Below, piece after piece: positions 1 to 6,182 of a DNA stretch of 10,968 nt. The stretch's first letter is position 1. Every line of letters starts with the position of its first letter. The stretch spans positions 1-10,968 of the forward strand of contig JAFGNI010000298.1 of assembly GCA_016927095.1 (NCBI GenBank), given 5' to 3'. The stretch is from Anaerolineae bacterium. GTDB lineage: Bacteria; Chloroflexota; Anaerolineae; B4-G1; SLSP01. The notes under the pieces are model-generated. The model made no database searches and was not told the DNA's origin. It saw only the letters and a program-made list of their open reading frames with translations. The translations under genes were made by a program, and so were the position numbers.

Positions 1-288
1 GTGCAGGACATCGCTATGGCGCTCCAGGACCTGATGACCGATGTGGCCCCTGACCGTTTCGAGCCCTATGTGAATGCCTTCCGGCATGGATATGAGCGCC
101 TTCTTTCTTGGCCGGAGCAGATGCCGGATCAGATCGATTGCTTCAGGGCCGGGCGGATGCTCTGGGTCGCCAACTACGTGGCGGAGCACCAGCGGCCATA
201 TCTGGCGGCGCACCTGGATTGGCTGGTACCGCAGCTGGAGCGGTTTCTGGCAACGGGCCGAATAAGGAAGCTCGAAGCAGTTTCGTAG
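1..288 (+). CDS. C-terminal fragment of a phosphotransferase-fold (APH/homoserine kinase II-like) protein
   Basis: The window opens inside this gene. Only about 95 C-terminal residues are present, ending at a TAG stop (286-288). The GTG at position 1 is probably an internal valine, because the protein begins at a DIAMAL segment that resembles the conserved acidic stretch after the catalytic loop in aminoglycoside phosphotransferase/type II homoserine kinase-like proteins. The rest (FRHGYERL, FRAGRMLWVANYVA, then LVPQLERFL) looks like the C-terminal helical subdomain of that fold. Family members phosphorylate small hydroxyl compounds with ATP in the cytoplasm; the substrate cannot be read here because the nucleotide-binding and catalytic loops lie outside the window. 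The assignment rests on the overall pattern of a short fragment, so it is moderate. The next gene starts 134 nt downstream on the same strand. Confidence 0.6.
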   Translation: MQDIAMALQDLMTDVAPDRFEPYVNAFRHGYERLLSWPEQMPDQIDCFRAGRMLWVANYVAEHQRPYLAAHLDWLVPQLERFLATGRIRKLEAVS

Positions 289-326
289 GCGCCGGTCTGC
301 CGAAAGATGCCGCGCTGGGGCCGCTC

Positions 327-361
327 CGTTACCGCTGCGTTTACCGTTGCGTTACCGGCTG
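327..361. repeat. Three imperfect tandem copies of an 11-12 nt unit
   Basis: Three adjacent near-copies of CGTTACCGCTG occur at 327-337, 338-349 (CGTTTACCGTTG) and 350-361 (CGTTACCGGCTG). They lie in the gap upstream of the histidine kinase gene, about 60 nt before its start. Spacing near one helical turn would suit a cluster of protein-binding sites, but decay of a simple tandem duplication explains it equally well. Confidence 0.5.
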
Positions 362-422
362 CCATTACACTTCATGTGAAGGCTAGGAATGTGCCTGTAC
401 TGCTCCTCAACTTGGAGGCTAC

Positions 423-3400
423 ATGACTCGGCGACGCGCCCTCGTGGCACTAACTCTCGGGATCGCAGGATTGCTCCTCCTATGGCTTACTGAGAGTGCG
501 TTGGTGTGGCTCGTCGGTCGCGTCGCCAGCCAGCCGCAGGAGGGTGTGTGGGCCAGTCCGGCTTTCCTCTGGGCCCGCAGGGCCTTGATGCTGGTCGGCC
601 TCTTGGCCTTCGCCGGGTTCTTCGCCGGACGGCTCTTCCAGGATCGCAGAACACTGCGGGGGGTCGCGCACGAGGCGGCGCTCTGGCGCGCCGTCTGTCG
701 TGTCAGCCGGAGCACTATGCAGCTGGAGAGCTGGGAAGCTCTACTACAGCAGACGTGTGAGGCTTTGGTCGAAGTGCCCGACTACATCGCGGTCGGGGTG
801 GTGGTGCTGGATGCTGACGGCGGCATTGGCGCGCTTGTGGAAAGCAAGTTCGGCGACCGGTTTCCGGCGCTGGCGACGAGGATGCTGGCGCAGGTTGGGA
901 CTACCGCCACCAGGCGCGATCCTAGCAGTGCGCCGGACGCTAAGGCCAGTGTGTCCCCCCGTGAGGATGGGGAAATCCAGAACACCGGCGATGAAGACGG
1001 CTGGCAGGGCCTGCTAGCACCGCTGCAAGGCACCGGCGGGACGATCCTGGGGTACCTGCTCGTGGAGACGGCGCTGCAGGACGCCGCCACAGAAGACCAT
1101 GTGGCGATCTCAGCGTTGGTTGACGACCTCACCGCCGCCTTGAGTTCGTTCCTCAGTCTCGATGAGCAACGGCGCACAGTGGCTGCACTGCGCAATAGCG
1201 AGCTCCGGTATCGGGGGCTCTTCGAGGATGCCCCCGTGGGTATCTTCGAGGCGACCCTGGACGGTCAGCTCATCAGCGTGAATCAGAGCATGGCCGAGAT
1301 CCTCAAATGCGCCACGCCTAACGAGGCCCTCATATTCTTCTCTGCCCTGGTGAACCGGCTCTTCGACACCTCACTGCGACACAGGGAGTTCCTTTCGGGA
1401 TTGGTACGCGATGGTAAGGTGCGCGATTATGAGTTCCGGACCTATTGCGCCGATGGCAGTGATGTCTGGATGCTCATCAACGCGCGACTTACGCGACGTG
1501 GGCAAGCTGCAGCAGGCAGTCACGGGGCTGGCGATCGTCCTATGGTCCACGGTTTCGTGCGCGATACAACGGAGAGGAAGCGGGCTGAAGCTGCCTTGCG
1601 CGAGAGCCAACGGATACTCTCGACGTTGATGAGCAACCTTCCGGGCATGGCCTACCGGTGCCAGAACGACAGTCGCTGGACGATGCTGTTCGTCAGCGAG
1701 GGGTGCCGTGCGCTGACGGGCTATGGGCCGGCTGAGATCCTCCGAAATGAGGTCGTTTCGTACGCAGACCTCATCCTGCCCGGTGACCGCGCACGCGTAT
1801 GGACCACGGTTCAGCTCTCCCTGGAACAGGGACGGCCCTATGAGATGGAGTACCGGATCCGCGATGCCGACGGCACGGTCAAGTGGGTTTGGGAGCAGGG
1901 ACGCGAGGTCACGACTCCGGGCGAGCCGGATGTCCTGCTTGAAGGCCTGATCCTCGACATCTCGGCGACGAAGGAAGCTGAGGCCGAGCGGGAGGCGTTG
2001 TTCACACAGGTTCAGCAGCAGGCTGCGGATCTCTGGTCTCAGGCGGCGAAGCTTGAGATGCAGGCCGCACAGCTGCAGCAGATCATGGCTACGGTGCCAG
2101 AGGGGGTCGTGCTGCTCGATGCAGCCCAACAGGTGGTGCAGGCAAACCCCGCTGCGCGCCACGATCTCGCGTTGCTGACCGACTGGAAGCCGGAGGAAAG
2201 GCTCGAGGGCAGACGGCTTAGTCGGCTGGGAGATCGTCAATTGGAGGCACTCCTGGTTCCGCCCAGCACCCAGGGCCTGTGGCATGAGATACGTGCCGGG
2301 GCCCGCCTCTTTGAGGCGCTGGCGAGGCCGCTGGAGACAGGGCCAATCCCTGAGGGCTGGGTGCTGGTTCTCAATGACGTCACGGAAGAGCGCAGCATCG
2401 TCCTGCGGACGCAGCAACAACAGCGACTGGCAGCCGTAGGCCAGCTCGCCGCTGGCATCGCCCACGATTTCAACAATATTCTGGCGGTGATTGTGCTCTA
2501 TTGCCAGATGGCGCTGCGCTCCCCAGATCTCCCACCACAAGTGCGCGAGCAGCTACTGACGATCACCCGCGAGGCTGACCGGGCGTCGGATCTGGTCCAG
2601 CAGATCCTGGACTTCGGGCGACAATCTGAGCTGACGCCGCATCCTATGGACCTCGTTCCCTTCCTGAAGGAGCAGGTGCGACTGCTGGCGTACACCTTCC
2701 CCGAGAGCATCCACATCGAGCTCGTCTATGCGTCAAACGGGTCTTCGGTGAGCGCCGATCCCTCACGGCTGGCACAGGTGATTATGAACCTCGCGGTGAA
2801 TGCGCGAGACGCGATGCCCGAGGGGGGAGAACTGGTCTTCACCTTGGATCAGGTGGTGGTGGGGCCGGAAGGTCTCTCGACGCTGCCGGAGCTCGCCCCG
2901 GGATCCTGGGTGCGACTGGGCGTCCACGATACGGGAACGGGGATCGCGCCTGAGATCCTGCCACGGATCTTCGAGCCCTTCTACTCGACCAAGGGGGAGC
3001 GGGGGAGCGGGTTAGGGCTGTCCCAGGTTCACGGTATCGTGGCCCAACACGGCGGTGCAGTGGATGTGACCTCGGCTGCAGGGGAAGGCACCACGTTTCA
3101 CGTCTATCTGCCGGCGCTGGACCGGGAACGCGATAAGCGGAAGCAATCAGCGCTGCCGGAGGAGACCGGTGTGCAGTCGCCGGCGGGGCATGGAGAACGG
3201 CTCCTGTTTGCAGAGGCCAACTCAGTCCTGCGGCGGATTCTGGCGACGGCGCTTAGAGGACATGGCTATGAGGTATTGGAGGTGGACGACGGCGCCGAGG
3301 CCTTGCAACATCTGGAGGGGCCCTCTGGTGATGGCGGGGGCGAGATCGCGCTGGTACTGAGCGACAGTGTGATGCCCAATGTAGGAGGTCCGGCGCTCTT

Positions 3401-3587
3401 GCGCGCGATGAGGGCGCGAGGTCTCAACGTGCCGGTGCTGATGCTAGGCGAGCATGCGATGAAGCGCGAGATGGATGAATTGGAGGAAGGGCTGGCGGGG
3501 TGGGTGCTCAAGCCCGTGGACCGGGACCGCTTGATGGAGCTGGTCGGCGATGTCCTGGGAGGCAGGAGACGGGAAAGCGGCGCATAA
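423..3587 (+). CDS. Membrane-anchored PAS-domain hybrid sensor histidine kinase with degenerate receiver
   Basis: A 1054-residue signalling kinase. Two hydrophobic segments (about 6-31 and 52-72) form a membrane hairpin with a loop of only about 20 residues, so sensing is probably cytoplasmic. A GAF-like region of low certainty follows (about 85-245), then PAS-type modules at about 255-385 (ends DTTERKRAE), 392-517 (ends LDISATKEAE, PAC-like) and 550-655, the last preceded by a Gln/Ala-rich coiled coil (520-553). The dimerisation/phosphoacceptor segment has His681 in AAGIAHDFNN, typical of the NtrB-like hybrid class. The ATPase domain has an N-box (NLAVNARDAM, Asn789/Asn793/Asp796), G1 (DTGTGIAPE), F-box (FEPFYSTK) and G2 (GSGLGLS), and should be active. 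The C-terminal receiver (about 925-1045) keeps Asp981 and Lys1030, but the acidic pair is Glu931-Ala932 and the conserved Thr/Ser is Gly1009, so phosphotransfer there may be impaired. The ATG at 423 has GGAGG 4 nt upstream (414-418). No partner regulator gene is adjacent, so the input and output are unknown. Confidence 0.93.
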   Translation: MTRRRALVALTLGIAGLLLLWLTESALVWLVGRVASQPQEGVWASPAFLWARRALMLVGLLAFAGFFAGRLFQDRRTLRGVAHEAALWRAVCRVSRSTMQLESWEALLQQTCEALVEVPDYIAVGVVVLDADGGIGALVESKFGDRFPALATRMLAQVGTTATRRDPSSAPDAKASVSPREDGEIQNTGDEDGWQGLLAPLQGTGGTILGYLLVETALQDAATEDHVAISALVDDLTAALSSFLSLDEQRRTVAALRNSELRYRGLFEDAPVGIFEATLDGQLISVNQSMAEILKCATPNEALIFFSALVNRLFDTSLRHREFLSGLVRDGKVRDYEFRTYCADGSDVWMLINARLTRRGQAAAGSHGAGDRPMVHGFVRDTTERKRAEAALRESQRILSTLMSNLPGMAYRCQNDSRWTMLFVSEGCRALTGYGPAEILRNEVVSYADLILPGDRARVWTTVQLSLEQGRPYEMEYRIRDADGTVKWVWEQGREVTTPGEPDVLLEGLILDISATKEAEAEREALFTQVQQQAADLWSQAAKLEMQAAQLQQIMATVPEGVVLLDAAQQVVQANPAARHDLALLTDWKPEERLEGRRLSRLGDRQLEALLVPPSTQGLWHEIRAGARLFEALARPLETGPIPEGWVLVLNDVTEERSIVLRTQQQQRLAAVGQLAAGIAHDFNNILAVIVLYCQMALRSPDLPPQVREQLLTITREADRASDLVQQILDFGRQSELTPHPMDLVPFLKEQVRLLAYTFPESIHIELVYASNGSSVSADPSRLAQVIMNLAVNARDAMPEGGELVFTLDQVVVGPEGLSTLPELAPGSWVRLGVHDTGTGIAPEILPRIFEPFYSTKGERGSGLGLSQVHGIVAQHGGAVDVTSAAGEGTTFHVYLPALDRERDKRKQSALPEETGVQSPAGHGERLLFAEANSVLRRILATALRGHGYEVLEVDDGAEALQHLEGPSGDGGGEIALVLSDSVMPNVGGPALLRAMRARGLNVPVLMLGEHAMKREMDELEEGLAGWVLKPVDRDRLMELVGDVLGGRRRESGA

Positions 3588-3684
3588 GCGAAGCTAGGGA
3601 GGCTTGAGGACGGGAGAGGTCGGGTATCGAGAAGGCATCCCGGCAGAGCCAGGTTGGCACGCGGTTGCCCTGTGTGTGAGGGTT

Positions 3685-3712
3685 TTGGCACGTGAGCGGC
3701 TTTGTGTATAAT
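3685..3712 (+). promoter_or_regulatory. Sigma70-type promoter of the polyphosphate kinase gene
   Basis: TTGGCA (3685-3690) and a consensus TATAAT (3707-3712) are separated by 16 bp. Transcription would start near 3719-3720 and give a 5' leader of about 46 nt before the ATG at 3766. This is the best promoter match in the window and suggests that the kinase gene is expressed independently of the histidine kinase upstream. Confidence 0.75.
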
Positions 3713-3713
3713 G

Positions 3714-3737
3714 GTATAGAGAGCTTGGCTCTGATAC
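3714..3737. promoter_or_regulatory. Imperfect inverted repeat at the predicted transcription start
   Basis: AGAGC (3720-3724) and GCTCT (3728-3732) are perfect inverted arms around TTG. They are flanked by a second inverted pair, GTAT (3714-3717) and ATAC (3734-3737). The element covers the expected +1 of the promoter just upstream, so it could be a repressor operator or a hairpin at the 5' end of the mRNA. It does not look like a Pho box. Confidence 0.4.
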
Positions 3738-3765
3738 TGATCCTCAACCCCCTAAGGAGGTCAAG

Positions 3766-4716
3766 ATGGCTAAGCAGGATGCGAAATCCGAGTCCCAGGC
3801 TGAGGAGAAAGAACGACCCCCGCTGTTTTCCACGACCCGGACAGGCGTGATCCTCGATTGCAACGGGGAGCCGGTTGTGCCGATCTATGCGTCGGAGGCT
3901 GTGCGGGAGCGACCTGCCAAGATGAAGCGTAAGTTCTACGATCGTGAGCTCCGCCGGCTGTATATTGAGCTGGTGAAGATGCAGAATTGGGTGCGCCACG
4001 TTGGGATGAAGGTGGTCATCGTTTTTGAGGGGCGCGACGCAGCCGGCAAGGGGGGGACGATCAAACGCATCACGGAGCCGCTGAACCCACGGTATGCGCG
4101 CGTCGTGGCCTTGGGCGTCCCGACGGAGAAGGAAAAGACGCAGTGGTATTTCCAGCGTTATGTCGCGCATCTTCCTGCCGCCGGGGAGATCGTCCTGTTC
4201 GACCGGAGCTGGTATAATCGCGCCGGTGTCGAACGGGTCATGGGATTCTGCACCGATGACGAGTACCGGGAGTTCCTGCGGTCGTGTCCGGAGTTCGAGC
4301 GGATGCTGGTGCGCTCGGGCATTCGGGTGATCAAGTACTGGTTCTCGGTGAGCGATGCGGAGCAGGAACGCCGCTTCCAGGAGCGGCTGGATGACCCGAC
4401 CAAGCGGTGGAAACTGAGCGCTATGGATCTAGAGGCGCGCAAGCGATGGGTCGAGTATTCCAGGGCCAAAGACGAGATGTTCAAGTACACGGACATCCGC
4501 CAGGCGTCCTGGTATGTGGTCAATGCAGATGTCAAGCGTCACGCGCGCCTGAACTGCATTGCGCATCTGCTCAGCCTGATTCCCTACAAGGACCTGACGC
4601 CCGAGGAGTTGGAGCTGCCGTCACGTCAGGAGGACACGGGCTACATCCGCCCTCCGATCACCGATCAGACGTGGGTCCCCGAGATCTTCCACGGTGGGTG
4701 TGGGGGGCGGTCGTAG
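3766..4716 (+). CDS. ppk2: Polyphosphate kinase 2 (PPK2 family)
   Basis: A 316-residue cytoplasmic kinase of the PPK2 family, which moves phosphate between inorganic polyphosphate and nucleotides, usually making NTP or NDP from polyphosphate. The Walker A loop is EGRDAAGKGG (Gly89-Gly97, Asp91, Lys95), and a Walker B/lid region follows with LFDRSWYNRAG (Asp146, Arg147) and VERVMGF. Further family blocks are QWYFQRYVAHLP (126-137), VIKYWFSVS (188-196), RWKLSAMD (214-221) and SWYVVNADVKRHARLN (248-263). One complete domain with about 55 extra N-terminal residues points to a single-domain PPK2, probably class I; whether it prefers ADP, GDP or AMP cannot be read with certainty. The start is set by AAGGAGG at 3754-3760, 5 nt before ATG. 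The N-terminus is charged (Lys/Glu-rich) with no signal peptide, and the Gly-rich tail ends shortly after the domain. It has its own promoter and a hairpin downstream, so it is probably monocistronic. No ppk1 or ppx neighbour is present. Confidence 0.95.
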   Translation: MAKQDAKSESQAEEKERPPLFSTTRTGVILDCNGEPVVPIYASEAVRERPAKMKRKFYDRELRRLYIELVKMQNWVRHVGMKVVIVFEGRDAAGKGGTIKRITEPLNPRYARVVALGVPTEKEKTQWYFQRYVAHLPAAGEIVLFDRSWYNRAGVERVMGFCTDDEYREFLRSCPEFERMLVRSGIRVIKYWFSVSDAEQERRFQERLDDPTKRWKLSAMDLEARKRWVEYSRAKDEMFKYTDIRQASWYVVNADVKRHARLNCIAHLLSLIPYKDLTPEELELPSRQEDTGYIRPPITDQTWVPEIFHGGCGGRS

Positions 4717-4760
4717 CGGGTCGGATTCGCGCTGATTGCTAGACGTCGCGTGTAGCGATG

Positions 4761-4796
4761 CCGCTTGGCCGCCGAAGCGCTTCGGCGGTCAAGCGG
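4761..4796 (+). terminator. Strong 36-bp hairpin downstream of ppk2, without U-tract
   Basis: CCGCTTG pairs with CAAGCGG at the outer ends. After one G/T wobble position, the inner CCGCCGAAGC/GCTTCGGCGG forms a perfect palindrome, so the arms are almost fully complementary across 18 bp, symmetric about 4778/4779. It begins 44 nt after the ppk2 stop and ends before the next promoter. Position and stability suit an intrinsic terminator or 3' mRNA stabiliser, but TCCCTGAACATCC follows in place of a T-run, so termination is inferred only. Confidence 0.6.
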
Positions 4797-4831
4797 TCCC
4801 TGAACATCCTTCCCCATTAACGGATTCCCTC

Positions 4832-4860
4832 TGGTGTTTTGTCGAGATATGCGCTATAAT
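4832..4860 (+). promoter_or_regulatory. Promoter of the 118-residue unknown gene (consensus -10, poor -35)
   Basis: TATAAT at 4855-4860 is a perfect -10 hexamer. The hexamer 17 bp upstream (TGGTGT, 4832-4837) matches the -35 consensus poorly, which suggests an activator-dependent or weak promoter. Transcription would start near 4867, giving a leader of about 38 nt that contains the palindrome described in the next entry. Confidence 0.55.
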
Positions 4861-4888
4861 CTGAGTGTGTTGTCGAAATTTCCGACAA
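4839..4888. promoter_or_regulatory. Candidate operator: TTGTCG/CGACAA palindrome plus an upstream half-site
   Basis: TTGTCG (4870-4875) and CGACAA (4883-4888) are perfect inverted arms with a 7-nt AT-rich centre, placed right over the predicted transcription start and leader. Another TTGTCG (4839-4844) lies exactly 31 bp upstream, about three helical turns, just ahead of the -10 box; the position where its partner arm would fall (4852-4857) matches in 3 of 6 bases. This arrangement is typical of a repressor with two sites bracketing a promoter. The element resembles a Rex site (TTGT...ACAA) but spans 19 bp, not 18, and has CG where Rex sites usually have GA/TA, so I do not name the regulator. 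Confidence 0.5.
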
Positions 4889-4894
4889 ATTGCC

Positions 4895-4899
4895 GGAGG
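4895..4899 (+). promoter_or_regulatory. Ribosome binding site selecting ATG 4905
   Basis: GGAGG lies 5 nt before the ATG at 4905. An in-frame TTG at 4890 is upstream of this site and overlaps the end of the palindrome region, so the ATG is chosen. Confidence 0.75.
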
Positions 4900-4904
4900 G
4901 AAAG

Positions 4905-5261
4905 ATGGTCAGGCGCTGGAGCCAAGCACACACCTCTGATATCGTCGTCACGGTGGCATTGACGCGAGATCGCTACAGCTTGGGGGAGATTGTGGTGAGC
5001 TCGGGCTGTTACGCCGATGAGGGGCAACTGGCCTTGGGTGATACCCATCGGGTGGCGCTGGGCCCCGGGCCACAACGGGCCATCCCGAAGTTGTGGGATC
5101 TTGTGTTTGATGAGGTGCTGCGGGCGCAACAGGCAGAGCCCCGATCGGTCACGCTGCAGCTTGACCCCGACGATATGGATGGATGGCGGGACCGGGTGGC
5201 GACGGTGCTACGGCTGGTGGGACACGAGTTGGATGTGAGGGTGGAGGAGGCTGGGGGCTAG
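4905..5261 (+). CDS. Uncharacterised 118-residue protein under a palindrome-bearing promoter
   Basis: I do not recognise this protein. It has a short basic N-terminus (MVRRW), no hydrophobic segment long enough for a membrane anchor or signal peptide, and predicted alternating strands (SDIVVTVALT, GEIVVSSGCY, RSVTLQLDPDD) followed by a helix (MDGWRDRVATVLRLVG) and a last strand (ELDVRVEE). This suggests a small alpha/beta cytoplasmic protein. A single Cys (Cys35) is present and the C-terminus is acidic and Gly-rich. The gene is believable: it has a consensus -10 box, a good GGAGG site and codon use like its neighbours, and it sits alone between a hairpin and a gene-free region. Its promoter palindrome implies control by a specific repressor. 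Function cannot be inferred from the neighbours. Confidence 0.75.
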   Translation: MVRRWSQAHTSDIVVTVALTRDRYSLGEIVVSSGCYADEGQLALGDTHRVALGPGPQRAIPKLWDLVFDEVLRAQQAEPRSVTLQLDPDDMDGWRDRVATVLRLVGHELDVRVEEAGG

Positions 5262-5266
5262 GAGCC

Positions 5267-5284
5267 GGATACCGGATACCGGAT
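5267..5284. repeat. Heptamer tandem repeat (GGATACC, about 2.6 copies)
   Basis: GGATACC at 5267-5273 and 5274-5280 is followed by GGAT at 5281-5284. It begins a few bases after the stop codon of the preceding gene. It resembles the short heptanucleotide repeat runs known from cyanobacterial genomes. Confidence 0.6.
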
Positions 5285-5288
5285 CGTA

Positions 5289-5400
5289 GCGCCCAAGGGC
5301 TTTCCGCAGGCCTTGAGCGATACGCGGCCGGTGGGTATGCGGGTCAGAAGAGGCGCCTTGGCAGGACAGCGCCCAAGGCCCCCAGAAGGCCCTTGGGCGC
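5289..5400. repeat. Two related hairpins sharing the GCGCCCAAGG arm
   Basis: The decamer GCGCCCAAGG occurs at 5289-5298 and again at 5369-5378. The second copy pairs perfectly with CCTTGGGCGC at 5391-5400 (10-bp stem, 12-nt loop). The first pairs, with one mismatch, with CCTTGAGCG at 5311-5319. The same stem used twice within about 110 nt suggests a dispersed palindromic repeat (REP-like), or a pair of terminator/attenuator hairpins. No T-run follows either one. Confidence 0.5.
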
Positions 5401-5522
5401 AGTCGAAAAGGGGGCACGCGGGGGTGTGCTTCAGGCGGCGGTTGGCCGCACGTGGCGATTGTGAGCCCAGGTGCAATGGCTCTGCGCCGGGCCTGCCGGC
5501 TGACGGCGCGTATCGAGCCCTG

Positions 5523-5531
5523 TGCTATACT
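5523..5531 (+). promoter_or_regulatory. Extended -10 promoter of the C39-like peptidase gene
   Basis: TG-C-TATACT is an extended -10 element (TGnTATAAT type, one mismatch). No good -35 lies at normal spacing (a CTGACG at 5500-5505 is 20 bp away), which such promoters can tolerate. Transcription would start near 5538, with a leader of about 36 nt. Confidence 0.5.
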
Positions 5532-5573
5532 GGCGGGACGAGGAATCAAGGGCGGTGGTAGGAGGATGCGCTG

Positions 5574-6182
5574 ATGGAGAGTGAGATCAGTTACCGGCCA
5601 AAGGGCAAGGTCCGGAAGAAGCAGTTGCGGCAGCCGTTGCCCAAGTGGCACCGGCATCAGGGCAGTTCCAACGATTGCGGGCCCTATTCCGTCATGATTG
5701 TGACCAACGGCCTGCGAGATGCCCCGGTGGTGGATGGGGATGTGCTGGCTCGGGCGATGGAGGGGTCGGTGGCACAGCGGGGATCGCTGCTGCCGCTGCG
5801 GATCAAGGGGTGGGGGACTTTCCCCTGGGGTATCGTGACGACGTTGCGGCGCCATGGACTGGACGCCCGATGGCGCATCCTGCGGGCTAAGCGCGATCTA
5901 TGGGCCAACCTCAACCGTGGCTGGCCAACGATTGTGTTGGTCGGCGAGCCGCTGCGCCTCAAGGATGGCGCGTACGCTGGATGGAGCCACTACAAGGTGC
6001 TCTACGCCTGGGATCCTGAGGAGGGATTCGCGTTCGTCGACCCCGCCGCAACAACAGAGGTCGCCATCAGTTTCCAGGACGAGGAAAGCTTCGAAAAACA
6101 GTGGGCAGCGATGGGCCGTCAGATGATCGAGGTGCGCACGCGGGCCCGGGAACGTTGGAGCGTTGAAACGTTGAAACGTTGA
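5574..6182 (+). CDS. C39-like (papain-fold) cysteine peptidase
   Basis: A 202-residue protein with papain-like catalytic residues of the C39/C39_2 type: Gln29 (oxyanion hole) and Cys35 in HQGSSNDCGPYSV, and His139 in GWSHYKVLYAW, followed by Asp157 in FVDPA. The spacing and the NDCGP(Y)S context are typical of these peptidases, which cleave peptides or act as bacteriocin-leader or cell-wall-associated proteases. There is no signal peptide, membrane segment or ABC-transporter domain, so it is not a classical bacteriocin exporter and appears cytoplasmic. The N-terminus is basic. ATG 5574 has AGGAGG at 5560-5565. The last residues (VETLKR) and the TGA stop are encoded inside the octamer repeat, so the native C-terminus was probably altered when the repeat grew. 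The oxidoreductase gene follows 75 nt downstream and may be cotranscribed. The substrate is unknown; structural use of the fold without proteolysis is possible. Confidence 0.8.
   Translation: MESEISYRPKGKVRKKQLRQPLPKWHRHQGSSNDCGPYSVMIVTNGLRDAPVVDGDVLARAMEGSVAQRGSLLPLRIKGWGTFPWGIVTTLRRHGLDARWRILRAKRDLWANLNRGWPTIVLVGEPLRLKDGAYAGWSHYKVLYAWDPEEGFAFVDPAATTEVAISFQDEESFEKQWAAMGRQMIEVRTRARERWSVETLKR

Larger units (their letters stand above)
5262..5573. other. Gene-free stretch with short repeats, two hairpins and a promoter
   Basis: About 312 nt lie between the unknown gene and the peptidase gene. I see no credible coding region: open frames here lack ribosome binding sites and give low-complexity Arg/Gly/Pro-rich translations. 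It holds a heptamer repeat (5267-5284), two hairpins sharing a core sequence (5289-5400) and an extended -10 promoter (5523-5531). The 5401-5500 part shows nothing I can name. Confidence 0.6.

Noticed and set aside
1371..2540. A 389-codon open frame on the - strand opposite the histidine kinase gene
   Set aside because: The + strand frame carries PAS, phosphoacceptor and ATPase motifs. The antisense translation is low in structure and matches nothing I know.
4839..4888. A LexA or Rex operator
   Set aside because: The arms and spacing do not match the LexA boxes I know, and the Rex consensus spans 18 bp with GA/TA after TTGT; here it is 19 bp with CG, so only a generic operator is called.
5208..5855. 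A 215-codon open frame on the - strand across the gap and the start of the peptidase gene
   Set aside because: It overlaps the peptidase catalytic region antisense, is Pro/Arg/His-rich, and lacks a ribosome binding site. The peptidase frame has the Cys/His motifs.
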